From Wolinella sp052170135 (GTDB lineage: Bacteria > Campylobacterota > Campylobacteria > Campylobacterales > Helicobacteraceae), in contig JBQNBC010000007.1 of NCBI GenBank assembly GCA_052170135.1, positions 30,498 through 94,497 on the forward strand: a stretch of 64,000 nt of DNA, written 5' to 3'. How positions within the stretch are numbered: the first letter of the stretch is position 1; every line of letters begins with the position of its first letter. The notes under the pieces were generated by a model. It did no database searches, was not told where the DNA came from, and saw nothing but the letters and a program-made list of their open reading frames with translations. The translations under genes and the position numbers were made by a program. Positions 1 to 7,957 of the stretch are shown one piece after another.

Positions 1-540
1 AGCATAGGTTGCGCCACCTATATGACGCTCGCCGACATCGCTAAAACCAAGCTTTTCGTAATATTTTTTGGTGCTGATTTTATCACAATCAACAAGCAAA
101 GATAACCATTTTGCGCCACTTTTTTTCCCTAGATTCTCAGCGTGACATAGTAATTTCTTAGCAATTCCTTGCCTACGATGAGTCTCTTTAACAGCCAAGG
201 AATCGATATAAAAATCATCAGCTTCACACTCACATTCTAAGCTTTGTAGCCCTATTTTACGCGCTTTTAAGGAATTGATAATCGGCAAATCAAGCTTATC
301 TATATCACGCCCTAAATAGAGCACTATCACGCCAACAATCTCGCCATTATCACAATAAAGTGAGATATTTTCATATCCAAGGCGCGAATGAGGATTCTCG
401 CAATACTCCACCAAGCGCGCAAGGACAGCCTCTTCTGTCTCTTCTCCACTAAGAACATTTGCTATATCGCCCATCGCCTCGCGAGCTATTTGCATAGCTA
501 TGGGCGCATCTTTTGATGTGGCTTTACGTATATGTTGCAT
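1..540 (-). CDS. GNAT-family N-acetyltransferase (3' end cut by window edge)
   Basis: Reading the minus strand from the ATG at 540 gives an open frame that runs off the left edge of the window (180 codons seen, no stop). The protein begins MQHIRKATSKDAPIAMQI, a typical GNAT beta1-alpha1 start. It carries the acetyl-CoA pyrophosphate-binding loop as RRQGIAKKLL (R/Q-x-x-G-x-A/G) about residue 130, followed by a later YYEKLGF motif, the usual last helix/strand of the fold. It probably transfers an acetyl group from acetyl-CoA to an amine; the substrate cannot be told. An AGAGGGG ribosome-binding site lies just before the ATG. The gene is divergent from the small regulator at 678. Seen: motifs and frame. 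Family-based: the reaction. The true C-terminus is outside the window. Confidence 0.85.
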   Translation of the reverse strand, partial: MQHIRKATSKDAPIAMQIAREAMGDIANVLSGEETEEAVLARLVEYCENPHSRLGYENISLYCDNGEIVGVIVLYLGRDIDKLDLPIINSLKARKIGLQSLECECEADDFYIDSLAVKETHRRQGIAKKLLCHAENLGKKSGAKWLSLLVDCDKISTKKYYEKLGFSDVGERHIGGATYA

Positions 541-587
541 TTTGCCCCTCTTTGCTATAAATATTTTGTTGAGTTACTATAGATATC

Positions 588-616
588 TTTACCTATTTTA
601 AAGCTACCGCTATTAT
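588..616 (+). promoter_or_regulatory. Candidate sigma70 promoter for the HTH gene
   Basis: TTTACC (588-593) and TATTAT (611-616) are separated by 17 bases, and the HTH gene starts at 678. The -35 is only a partial match to TTGACA, so this is a reasonable but unproven promoter in the 137-base divergent gap. Confidence 0.4.
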
Positions 617-677
617 ACAATTACATTAATGTCACATCATGCCACATAAAAATTTAAAGCTTGTAAGGAATCACAAA

Positions 678-1043
678 ATGAAAGAGACAATCGGGCAACG
701 TTTTAAGGTAGCAATTGAGAAAAAATATGGCAAATTCGAAAATAAAGTAATAGCACAAAGATACGGCGTCTCAGAGCAGGCTGTGATTAAATTCAAGCGT
801 GATGACAACTTAACAAAATCAATGATTGAAATTGCAAGAATCGAAGGAATAAATCTCAACTACTTAAGTAGCGGAATCGGATCTGTGTTTTTGGATTCCA
901 ACGGTGGATGCTCCCAAAGTCATGTGATTGGTACGGAAGATTTTAAAGACTTGATAAGCGATATTTTGACACTTGATTTAGCCGAACGCGAGTATCTATA
1001 TCACAAAATCAAGGCTGAATTTATAGCACTTAGGTGGCGATAG
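678..1043 (+). CDS. Small helix-turn-helix regulator (CI-repressor-like N-terminus)
   Basis: I place the start at the ATG at 678 rather than the in-frame ATG at 639, because a TAAGGA ribosome-binding site (664-669) sits 8 bases upstream of 678 and nothing similar precedes 639. The 121-residue product starts MKETIGQRFKVAIEKKYGKF. It has a helix-turn-helix stretch around residues 20-45 (VIAQRYGVSEQAVIKFKRDD) followed by ARIEGINLNYLSSG, the pattern of phage CI-type repressor N-terminal domains that recognise a palindromic operator. The C-terminal half (about 60 residues, acidic, helical) has no motif I recognise, and there is no LexA-like peptidase. The gene stands alone between the GNAT gene and aspA and could regulate either neighbour. 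That is inference from position only. Confidence 0.65.
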   Translation: MKETIGQRFKVAIEKKYGKFENKVIAQRYGVSEQAVIKFKRDDNLTKSMIEIARIEGINLNYLSSGIGSVFLDSNGGCSQSHVIGTEDFKDLISDILTLDLAEREYLYHKIKAEFIALRWR

Positions 1044-1101
1044 AAACTAACTTTTAGGCTCCATATCCTACATTTTCAAATTAAAAATATAGAGACTTGA
1101 A

Positions 1102-2517
1102 ATGAGCTTAACAAGAATAGAACATGATTTAATAGGCGATTTAGAAATTAGCAATGAATGCTACTACGGTGTGCAGACAGCACGAGCCAGGGAAAACTTC
1201 CACATCTCAGGCGTAGAGCTATCAAACCTACCGACTTTTGTTACCTCTTTGGCAAAAGTCAAAAAGGCCGTGACACTTGCAAATTTTGAGTTAGGATTGC
1301 TAGATGCGAGACTGACAGATGCCATCTCTCGCGCTTGCGACATGATTATTAATGGCGAATATTTAGAACAATTTGTAGTTGATGTCATCCAAGGTGGCGC
1401 TGGCACATCTACAAACATGAATGCAAATGAAGTCATCGCAAATATTACCCTCGAGCTCATGGGACACAAAAAAGGCGAGTACCAATATTGCCACCCAAAC
1501 AACCATGTCAATCTATCACAATCCACCAACGATGCATATCCTACCGCACTACGTGTCGCGCTACACGAAAAACTAATCGAGCTAACAGAATCAATGGAAA
1601 TTCTTCGCGATTCTTTCGCGCGCAAGGCTGAGGAGTTCAAAGATGTCATAAAAATGGGACGTACACAGCTATAAGACGCTGTACCAATGACACTTGGACA
1701 GGAGTTTAAAACCTATGCCGTAATGCTAGGGGAAGATATCGATCGTGTGCTAGAAGCTGGCAAACTCGTCCTTGAAATAAATCTCGATGCAACCGCAATA
1801 GGCACAGGAATCAACTCTCATCCAGACTATGCTGCGCTTGTCAACAAGAAGCTTCAGGAGATTACAGGGCGGGCATTTGTGACAGCTATCGACTTAGTAG
1901 AGGCAACACAGGATACTGGAGCATATGTACAGATTTCTGGCGTACTAAAGCGTGTATCAACAAAAGTCTCTAAAATATGCAATGACCTACGCCTGCTTAG
2001 CTCTGGACCTCGCGCCGGGCTAAATGAAATTAATCTCCCGCCAATGCAACCAGGCAGCTCCATAATGCCAGGCAAAGTTAATCCCGTAATCCCAGAGGTC
2101 GTAAATCAAGTCTGCTACCACGTCATCGGCGCAGACCTGACAGTCACGCTAGCAGCCGAGGGTGGGCAGCTCCAGCTAAATGTATTTGAACCAGTTATCG
2201 CATTTGAGATTTTTAGTTCGATAAACATGATGAAGCGCGCGTTTGAGACACTTGCTACTAAATGTGTCGATGGAATCACTGCAAACACCGAGCACTGTCG
2301 TGCATATGTCCTAAATAGTATCGGACTTGTGACCGCGCTAAATCCGTATATCGGCTACGAAAACTCCACATCTATCGCCAAAGAGGCTCTACAAAGTGGA
2401 AAATCTGTACACGACATAGTGCTAGAGAGAAATTTGCTGAGCAAAGAAGAACTAGAAGAGATTATTCATCCAGAGAACATGATAAAACCAAAGGTAATTT
2501 TGCCACTTAAAAAATAG
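1102..2517 (+). pseudogene. aspA: Aspartate ammonia-lyase, interrupted by one in-frame TAA
   Basis: The frame from 1102 to 2517 encodes a full-length fumarase/aspartase-superfamily enzyme (471 codons, normal for AspA), which splits L-aspartate into fumarate and ammonia. The only defect is a TAA at 1672-1674 (codon 191). The flanks read KMGRTQL-stop-DAVPMTLGQEF, where the family has Gln, so one C-to-T change (CAA to TAA) explains it; the frame is unchanged on both sides. The rest looks intact: GAGTSTNMNANEV near residue 97, NHVNLSQSTNDAYPT near 135, and the superfamily signature GSSIMPGKVNPVIPE near 320. The downstream fragment has an ATG at 1687 but no ribosome-binding site, so restart is doubtful. 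Truncation at 190 residues removes most of the active site. The decay looks recent, or the base is a sequencing error. The dicarboxylate symporter at 3012-4340 is a plausible functional partner. Confidence 0.92.
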
Positions 2518-3011
2518 TAAATCACCATAAAATGCAAGTCTTGTCGCCTTGTGCGCGTGACTGCATTGACTTTTAAATATCTCAAATACATACAATATTT
2601 GCATTTTCAATAAAAAGATCGAGCGTTTTAGAACTATTAAGAATCCGCGGTAGACTTTTTGCACAATAAAACGCTCAAGGCTTTAAGCCATCTCACTCAA
2701 CATTATGGAGCCCAAAGCAAACCCCAGATATGCCAATGTAGTTTATTTTCAACCTGAATGTTTATTTATAGCACAAGAATCAATACCCAGATTCTTACAT
2801 ATACCTACATTTAGCAAGCCAACAACCTTACCTATTATGCCATGTATCCACTTAGGCCTACGAATTGATAGATTCTCAATAAAAGCAAATAAATCACCAC
2901 TTAGTGTTATCAAACCCTCAATGCTAATTATCACAAAACCTACAGTCTCAGACATGGCAACCTGCTTAACAACACATAACAAATAAAGAATCTAGTGTTG
3001 CCTAAATTTAA
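2518..3011. other. Gene-free stretch between aspA and dctA 3' ends, possible gene remnant
   Basis: About 490 AT-rich bases lie between two convergent genes. On the minus strand, 2982-2749 is open for 77 codons with a hydrophobic N-terminal half (ETVGFVIISIEGLITLSG); after two nearby stops the same frame continues as TTLAYLGFALGSIM. This looks like the remains of a small membrane protein, but I cannot name it and see no good ribosome-binding site. The opposite-strand frame 2705-2986 shows no family features. No RNA gene or clear terminator is visible. Confidence 0.3.
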
Positions 3012-4340
3012 TTACGCAACCTGTGCAAACTCTTCTGGATGATTCATCGCATAATCAAACTTCTCCCTATCTATCTGTTTGTCCCAAATTGCAACAATGA
3101 GACACGCTACGGCATTTCCGCAGAGATTTCCGCATGCGCGCATCTCGCTCATGAACTTATCCACGCCAAGCAAGACAGCCACTGTCGCTACAGGTATCGC
3201 ACCATGGAGTGCTGATAGCGTACCAGCTAGCACGATAAAACCAGAGCCAGTCACGCCTACAGCACCCTTGCTAGTAATCATAAGAATCAACAAAATACTA
3301 AGCTCTTGCTCAAGGCTAAGAGGGATATTAAACGCTTGACTTAAAAAGATGACACTCAGTGCAAGGTAGATATTAGTGCAGTCGAGGTTAAAAGAGTAGC
3401 CAGTAGGTACGACAAGCCCCACAGTTCCGCGAGTAATTCCAGCTGCTTCAAGCTTTTTCATAAGTGGTGCTAGAGCTGTTTCGCTAGATGATGTGGCGAA
3501 GACTACCAGTACTTCCTTGCCGATAAAACGCATAAATTTAAAGATATTAACTTTTGCAAAATAGCAAATAATTCCAAGGATACCAAATATGAAAACAAGG
3601 CATGTTATAGCCATTACACCAAGTAGCCATGCCATATTTATAAGCGAGCCAAAGCCAAACTTCCCAATAAGAAATGCCATCGCACTAAACGCTGCTATAG
3701 GACTAAAAAGCATAAGAATCGTGAGAATCTTAAAGAAGAAGTTTTGCGCAATTTCAAGCGGTCGAAGAATCTTACTCTTAATGTCATGTCTCAAAAACGA
3801 GATAATAAATGCACTCACAAGAGCCATAAATAGCACTTGCAACGTGTTTGCTGTAAAAAATGGTGTAATTGGATCTGATGGAATAGCACCGATTAAAATA
3901 GCCTTTATAGAGCCGACATCCTTGCCACTTGCCAAATCTGCGTATTGCTTCACGCTATTAGCATCCATCATTTCAATAGCCAGATTCATTCCTGAGCCTG
4001 GTTCAAGGAAATTACCTCCTATGATTCCTATGGCTAGAGCAATAGTACTGACAACTTCAAAATAGATGAATGCCTTTAGTCCGATAGAGCCGACCTCGCG
4101 AAGATTCTCTAAGCCGACAATTCCTGAGATGATTGTCAAGAAAATAATAGGTCCAATAAGCCATTTTAGAGCTTGAATAAACCAGTCGATTCCTATTTTG
4201 GACTTAATGCCCAGCTCAGGGCTAATAACACCAAGAATAACACCAAGAATAATCCCTGTAACAACCCAAAATGCAAGACTTTTCATCGAGCGAACAATCC
4301 AGTGCGTGCGCTCCTCTTGTGTAACTTCAACCGCTGACAA
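3012..4340 (-). CDS. dctA: DctA-type C4-dicarboxylate:cation symporter (DAACS family)
   Basis: The 442-residue integral membrane protein has the full set of DAACS (GltP/DctA) signatures. They are the serine-rich re-entrant loop FATSSSETALAPLMKK, the motif VPTGYSFNLDCTNIY (usually NLDGT, here NLDCT), the second hairpin TSKGAVGVTGSGFIVLA, and the C-terminal ligand helix MSEMRACGNLCGNAVACL. It should import a dicarboxylate or acidic amino acid with protons or sodium across the inner membrane. VPTGYSFNLD is closer to DctA than to glutamate carriers, but aspartate or glutamate as substrate cannot be excluded. It lies tail-to-tail with aspA, which suggests a link to aspartate/fumarate/succinate metabolism. 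Length and start (ATG at 4340, MSAVEVTQEERTHW) fit the family. Confidence 0.85.
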   Translation of the reverse strand: MSAVEVTQEERTHWIVRSMKSLAFWVVTGIILGVILGVISPELGIKSKIGIDWFIQALKWLIGPIIFLTIISGIVGLENLREVGSIGLKAFIYFEVVSTIALAIGIIGGNFLEPGSGMNLAIEMMDANSVKQYADLASGKDVGSIKAILIGAIPSDPITPFFTANTLQVLFMALVSAFIISFLRHDIKSKILRPLEIAQNFFFKILTILMLFSPIAAFSAMAFLIGKFGFGSLINMAWLLGVMAITCLVFIFGILGIICYFAKVNIFKFMRFIGKEVLVVFATSSSETALAPLMKKLEAAGITRGTVGLVVPTGYSFNLDCTNIYLALSVIFLSQAFNIPLSLEQELSILLILMITSKGAVGVTGSGFIVLAGTLSALHGAIPVATVAVLLGVDKFMSEMRACGNLCGNAVACLIVAIWDKQIDREKFDYAMNHPEEFAQVA

Positions 4341-4691
4341 GATAACTCCTTAAGCTTGTATGTGAGATGGAGCATTACGCTCAAGCATGATTAATAGTAG
4401 CCAAAGGAATGCGAATAGTGGATTGTTTTTATCAAAATTCAACAAAGAATCCAGCCCAAAGTGGGGCGAGAAGTAACAATTTTTAGTGTTTTTTATAGCA
4501 ATCATAAATGCTTAAATTAATCTCACAATATCAGCTAGTTTATTTTTATGATTTTGAAATATTTGATTTCTCGCTTATATTGGCTTGTGTACGATAAACA
4601 ACATTGCATGTTTTATACAAGCACTACTTTGAATATGCCTGCCAAAATACATAAATATAGTTAAATGAAATTTTATAAGCTTAAAACTAAC
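4341..4691. other. Intergenic stretch upstream of dctA
   Basis: These 351 AT-rich bases lie between dctA (start at 4340) and the 3' end of the TonB-like gene (4692), both on the minus strand. They must hold the dctA promoter, but I cannot choose a convincing -35/-10 pair. No ORF, RNA gene or repeat is evident. Confidence 0.4.
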
Positions 4692-5495
4692 TCATCGTCC
4701 ATAGATTTTGTAATGTACTTTTATACGAATTTTTGTCGTTCGCGATGGGAGCGGGTAGTCCTTGTATGCGATTTGGATTGTCTTTATACTATTTTTATCC
4801 AGTAGCGTATATCCAAGTGCATGCAATAGACGCAAGTCGCTAATATCACCGTTGGGATGGAGAAAAAACTCCACGGCATTTATACCCTCTTGCCCAAGTT
4901 CGCCTGCTATTTGAGGATATTTTAGATAGCGTTGCGTTATTGCACCGATTTTACTTAGATTATCTTCGATAAACTCTTGCTCCTCGCGCGTAAGCGAGAA
5001 AAACTCATCTCCATAAAGCTCCTTTATATCACTATTTTCAAACTTCTGGCTAAGATCGTATATCGTCGGTGTACTCGTAGTTTGAGCTTGTGGTTTTGAT
5101 TTTTCCAAAACAGGAACCTCAGTTGCTATTAATTCTTTGCTTGATTCTATCCGCTTCACCGGAGCACTTGACTTTGGCATAGCTTCTTTAGATTTTAACT
5201 TTTTACTCTCTTTTGGTGGATGCGTTGACCTTTTTAGAGATGATTTTTGCGGTATTTGCTGGATTTCTTCTTGTTGTTTTAGGGCTTGTGTTGGTATTTT
5301 TTCTGGAGGTGTGCTTGGCTTTATCTGTGACTGGATAGATTCTTGGCTTGGTACATTTTTTGCGATTTTTATATGCCGTGCGCTAATGCGCCTCTCGTGC
5401 TCATTTGGCTTTTGTAGCTCAAATAGCAAGTATAGCAAAAGAAGTAATGCATGAAAGATGAGCGATAAAAGGAGCGCGATAAGGCTTTTTTGCAT
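4692..5495 (-). CDS. TonB-like energy-transducing protein
   Basis: The 267-residue protein has the classical TonB layout. There is one N-terminal membrane segment (residues 3-25, LIALLLSLIFHALLLLLYLL) and a long Pro/Lys/Ser/Glu-rich periplasmic linker (about 30-150). A C-terminal domain of about 80 residues matches the TonB fold: YPQIAGELGQEGINAVEFFL, then PNGDISDLRLLHALGYTLLD and a final KVHYKIYGR strand. TonB proteins couple inner-membrane proton motive force to outer-membrane receptors; two such receptors lie at 25.5-29.7 kb. It is the last gene of the fliO-fliN run, 3 bases after fliO, an order I recall from H. pylori (HP0582-HP0584). No exbB/exbD is seen here. It may instead serve another envelope function, so I do not assign the symbol tonB. 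Confidence 0.75.
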   Translation of the reverse strand: MQKSLIALLLSLIFHALLLLLYLLFELQKPNEHERRISARHIKIAKNVPSQESIQSQIKPSTPPEKIPTQALKQQEEIQQIPQKSSLKRSTHPPKESKKLKSKEAMPKSSAPVKRIESSKELIATEVPVLEKSKPQAQTTSTPTIYDLSQKFENSDIKELYGDEFFSLTREEQEFIEDNLSKIGAITQRYLKYPQIAGELGQEGINAVEFFLHPNGDISDLRLLHALGYTLLDKNSIKTIQIAYKDYPLPSRTTKIRIKVHYKIYGR

Positions 5496-5498
5496 CTT

Positions 5499-6494
5499 TT
5501 AGTATCTGCGCGCCTTCTCTCTAAATTCATCCAACTTACGATTCTCACCGAGGTAGTTTAAGAGATTATCACGCTTACGCTCTAATAGCTGCTCAAAGGA
5601 TTCTTCGCCTTCTATGTAGTCGTCACCTCTTGGCTTTTGCGAAACTTGGTAACGATCAATTAGTGTATTGCCACTCTGCCCTACCAGGATCAAATAGCGA
5701 AATCCACCACTCTCAATAGTTACAAATCTATTTTTAATATCTAGTGGCTTTTGGGCGATTATCTCTATATCGTTTAGATTCTTGGCTTGCTTTTGACCAA
5801 AGAGCCAGCCACCACTTGATCTTGTGCCACCGCTATCAAGACCTCTTTTGCGCCAAAAAAGCAGAAGCAAAAGTATGGCAATCATTACGCCAATCATCGC
5901 TAGATATTGATTGTAGCTAAAAGTCTCACTGCTAAACTGCGAGAAAACACCTTGAGATGCATTGCTTTCATTTGTCTTTAGCTCGATTCTATCACTCTGT
6001 GCCTCATTAGCTGATGGCAAGTTTGCATTTAGCGTGCTATTACGCACTGGCATGCTTTGAGTTGCGCTTTGTGGTGCATCCATCTCTTTGATGCGTATCC
6101 TAAGTCCAAAACTATTTGCCGTTTTTGATGCTGTGATTGATGGTGTTTTTGGTCCTATGACCATGAGATATAGGTCGCCATTTTGCCCAAAGACCTTTAT
6201 CTCTTCCACACCAAGTGCATTTATATTCTCCTCTAGCACGCCATTATATGGGACATTCTTTAGCACTACCGTACGATAACCTGTACCATCGCGCTGTGAA
6301 ATGTTTTCGTTAAAACTACCATCAAACGTAAAGAGAACATCAATTCTATCTGTGCGCTTAAAAACTTCGACGTTTTTTACGACATTTGCCGACAATAGAG
6401 GAATCGAAAGAAATACAACAAATAAGAGGAATCTGGAGCGATAAAACAAACGATATATGTGCTCCATAAGGCGCAATGGCATGATTATGGCCAT
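5499..6494 (-). CDS. fliO: FliO-like flagellar export protein with large periplasmic domain
   Basis: The ATG at 6494 overlaps the fliN stop (TAATG); a GTG two codons earlier is an alternative. The 331-residue product has an N-terminal hydrophobic segment (about residues 18-36, ending SIPLLSANV), a periplasmic beta-rich domain (about 40-140) resembling AMIN-type folds, a low-complexity Ser/Asn linker, and a second membrane segment (about residues 198-215, MIGVMIAILLLLLFW). The last 110 residues are cytoplasmic, with the pattern seen in FliO (FVTIESGGFRYLILVGQSGNTLID). FliO helps assemble the FliPQR export gate. H. pylori HP0583, at the same position, was described as FliO with an unusually large periplasmic region; that is from memory. 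Position directly after fliN supports the call. Confidence 0.75.
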   Translation of the reverse strand: MAIIMPLRLMEHIYRLFYRSRFLLFVVFLSIPLLSANVVKNVEVFKRTDRIDVLFTFDGSFNENISQRDGTGYRTVVLKNVPYNGVLEENINALGVEEIKVFGQNGDLYLMVIGPKTPSITASKTANSFGLRIRIKEMDAPQSATQSMPVRNSTLNANLPSANEAQSDRIELKTNESNASQGVFSQFSSETFSYNQYLAMIGVMIAILLLLLFWRKRGLDSGGTRSSGGWLFGQKQAKNLNDIEIIAQKPLDIKNRFVTIESGGFRYLILVGQSGNTLIDRYQVSQKPRGDDYIEGEESFEQLLERKRDNLLNYLGENRKLDEFREKARRY

Positions 6495-6850
6495 TACCAC
6501 ATCTTTTCTCGTGTAAGGTAGTAAACAATCGCATCAGAATCAAGAATCTCATTAATACGAATGGCTAGATTCTTCTCATATACCATCACTTCACCTTTGC
6601 CTACGATTCTTCCATTTACGAACGTCTCAACACTCTCACCAGCTGGCTTTTGCAAGTCGATAATTGAGCCTTTTTCAAACTTTAAAATCTCAGCAAGTGT
6701 TATCTTTGTCGCACCAAGCTCAGCAGTAAAAATCACTTCCATATCAAGTAGCCCGGTATAGTTTTTCATCACCTCTTCAAGGTAGCTTGAAAGCTCCTGC
6801 TGGCGAATATTTATGTGGCTTTTAGGCTGAAAAGAAAAGCTGTTATCCAC
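6494..6850 (-). CDS. fliN: Flagellar motor switch protein FliN
   Basis: The 118-residue protein is a SpoA (surface presentation of antigens) domain protein. LLDMEVIFTAELGATKITLA is the SpoA start, followed by ILKFEKGSIIDLQKPAGE, VETFVNGRIVGKGEVMVYEKNLAIRI and a C-terminal LDSDAIVYYLTREK. FliN forms the cytoplasmic C-ring of the flagellar motor with FliM and FliG (and FliY in this group). The start is a GTG at 6850 with AGGA seven bases upstream, and it overlaps the end of the CheX-like gene by 8 bases, so the two are probably translationally coupled. The length is right for FliN. Confidence 0.92.
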   Translation of the reverse strand: MDNSFSFQPKSHINIRQQELSSYLEEVMKNYTGLLDMEVIFTAELGATKITLAEILKFEKGSIIDLQKPAGESVETFVNGRIVGKGEVMVYEKNLAIRINEILDSDAIVYYLTREKMW

Positions 6851-7262
6851 GCATGCTTCCTATATAAATACTACAAAATGAGTGGCTGGTTTTAAAGTGT
6901 AATTCTGCATCACTAACCGGCTTTAGATTGCCAACCTTTAGAAACTGTGGCGTGGAGATATTAAACTCTTCGCCCTCTTCAGAACCTATCACTTTTGCCA
7001 CACCTACGACTAAATTTGATAGCTCATTTGAGAGATCGATTAGTGTATTTTCGTCTGGCTCCATCTCGCCTAAAAGTCGTTCAGCTAGCGCCTGGAGCAG
7101 AAGCGGACGCACAATGAGATAAACTGGGATTCTCTCACCATTTTGAAGAATCTCAATCGTAGAGATAAAACCATTTTTAATCGCTCGTCTGCTTACTCTT
7201 GGCGTCTCCTCTAGCGTCTCCTCGATAGCCTTGATAAACGCCCTGCGTAAAACATCAACCAT
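6843..7262 (-). CDS. CheX-like (CheC/CheX/FliY family) chemotaxis phosphatase domain protein
   Basis: I choose the ATG at 7262, which has GGAG six bases upstream, over an in-frame start at 7274. The 139-residue protein is a single CheX/CheC-type domain. It carries the family's phosphatase pattern D-x3-E-x2-N as D76, E80 and N83 (IDLSNELSNLVVGVAKV), then GSEEGEEFNISTPQFLKVG, where CheX proteins have their GxxFxISxP segment. Such proteins remove phosphate from CheY-P or act inside the switch complex. Only one EXXN motif is present (CheC and FliY often have two), which points to CheX. Direct coupling to fliN and fliO suggests it works at or near the motor. Confidence 0.7.
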   Translation of the reverse strand: MVDVLRRAFIKAIEETLEETPRVSRRAIKNGFISTIEILQNGERIPVYLIVRPLLLQALAERLLGEMEPDENTLIDLSNELSNLVVGVAKVIGSEEGEEFNISTPQFLKVGNLKPVSDAELHFKTSHSFCSIYIGSMRG

Positions 7263-7307
7263 TTCGCACTCCATATGTGTGATTTCCTGTAGATTATAGC
7301 CGATTTT

Positions 7308-7949
7308 TTATGGTTTAAAATTTTGCCTGCTTTGGCAAAATTCCTGCACAAAGCAATCTTCGCATAGTGGTCGTTGCGCTTTGCACGTATATCGACCAAA
7401 GAGGACAAATGCTTGATGTAACGTGGATAGATCGCTTTTTAACACTTTTGAAAGATCCTCTTCTGTAGCTTTTGCGCTTTTTGCATTACTCAGCCCTAGA
7501 CGATGGGAAACACGAAAAACATGGGTATCGACAGCCATTAGATTGCAATTTAGATATTCTATTAGCACTACATTTGCTGTCTTTTGTCCTACTCCTGCTA
7601 GCTTCACTAGAGATTCTTGCATTAGTGGGATCTCTCCATTATACAGCTCTAAGACCTGATTTGCCATTGCTATTAGATTCTTTGCTTTGTTATTAAAAAA
7701 TGAGCAACTATTTATCAAACTCTTGACCTCTTCTAGCTGTGCGCACGCTAAACTTTTAATATCCGGGAATCGCGCAAAAAGTGCGGGTGTAACGATATTT
7801 ACACGCTTGTCAGTGCACTGCGCAGATAGCATTACAGCGACTAAAAGCTCATAGACATTGCGATAATTTAATTCTGTCTTTGCATCTTTGAAATGCTCTA
7901 AGAATCGCGCTTTTATATTTTTTATAACTGTTTTATTTGGGCGTTTCAT
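7308..7949 (-). CDS. nth: Endonuclease III (DNA glycosylase/AP lyase)
   Basis: The 213-residue protein removes oxidised pyrimidines from DNA and nicks the abasic site. The helix-hairpin-helix is LVKLAGVGQKTANVVLIEY with catalytic Lys123, and the catalytic Asp is D141 in AVDTHVFRVSHRLGL. The C-terminal 4Fe-4S cluster ligands are C189, C196, C199 and C205 (C-x6-C-x2-C-x5-C). All catalytic residues are present and the length is standard. It sits between the flavoprotein gene and the CheX-like gene on the same strand with short gaps, so it is likely co-transcribed with the flagellar genes, an arrangement I also recall from H. pylori. Confidence 0.97.
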   Translation of the reverse strand: MKRPNKTVIKNIKARFLEHFKDAKTELNYRNVYELLVAVMLSAQCTDKRVNIVTPALFARFPDIKSLACAQLEEVKSLINSCSFFNNKAKNLIAMANQVLELYNGEIPLMQESLVKLAGVGQKTANVVLIEYLNCNLMAVDTHVFRVSHRLGLSNAKSAKATEEDLSKVLKSDLSTLHQAFVLFGRYTCKAQRPLCEDCFVQEFCQSRQNFKP

Positions 7950-7957
7950 GCGCTACG

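Noticed and set aside
639..677. Upstream 13 codons of the HTH gene
   Set aside because: No ribosome-binding site before the ATG at 639, whereas 678 has TAAGGA at good spacing.
1687..2517. Second half of aspA as an independent gene
   Set aside because: Same frame, no ribosome-binding site before the ATG, and the sequence continues the AspA fold exactly.
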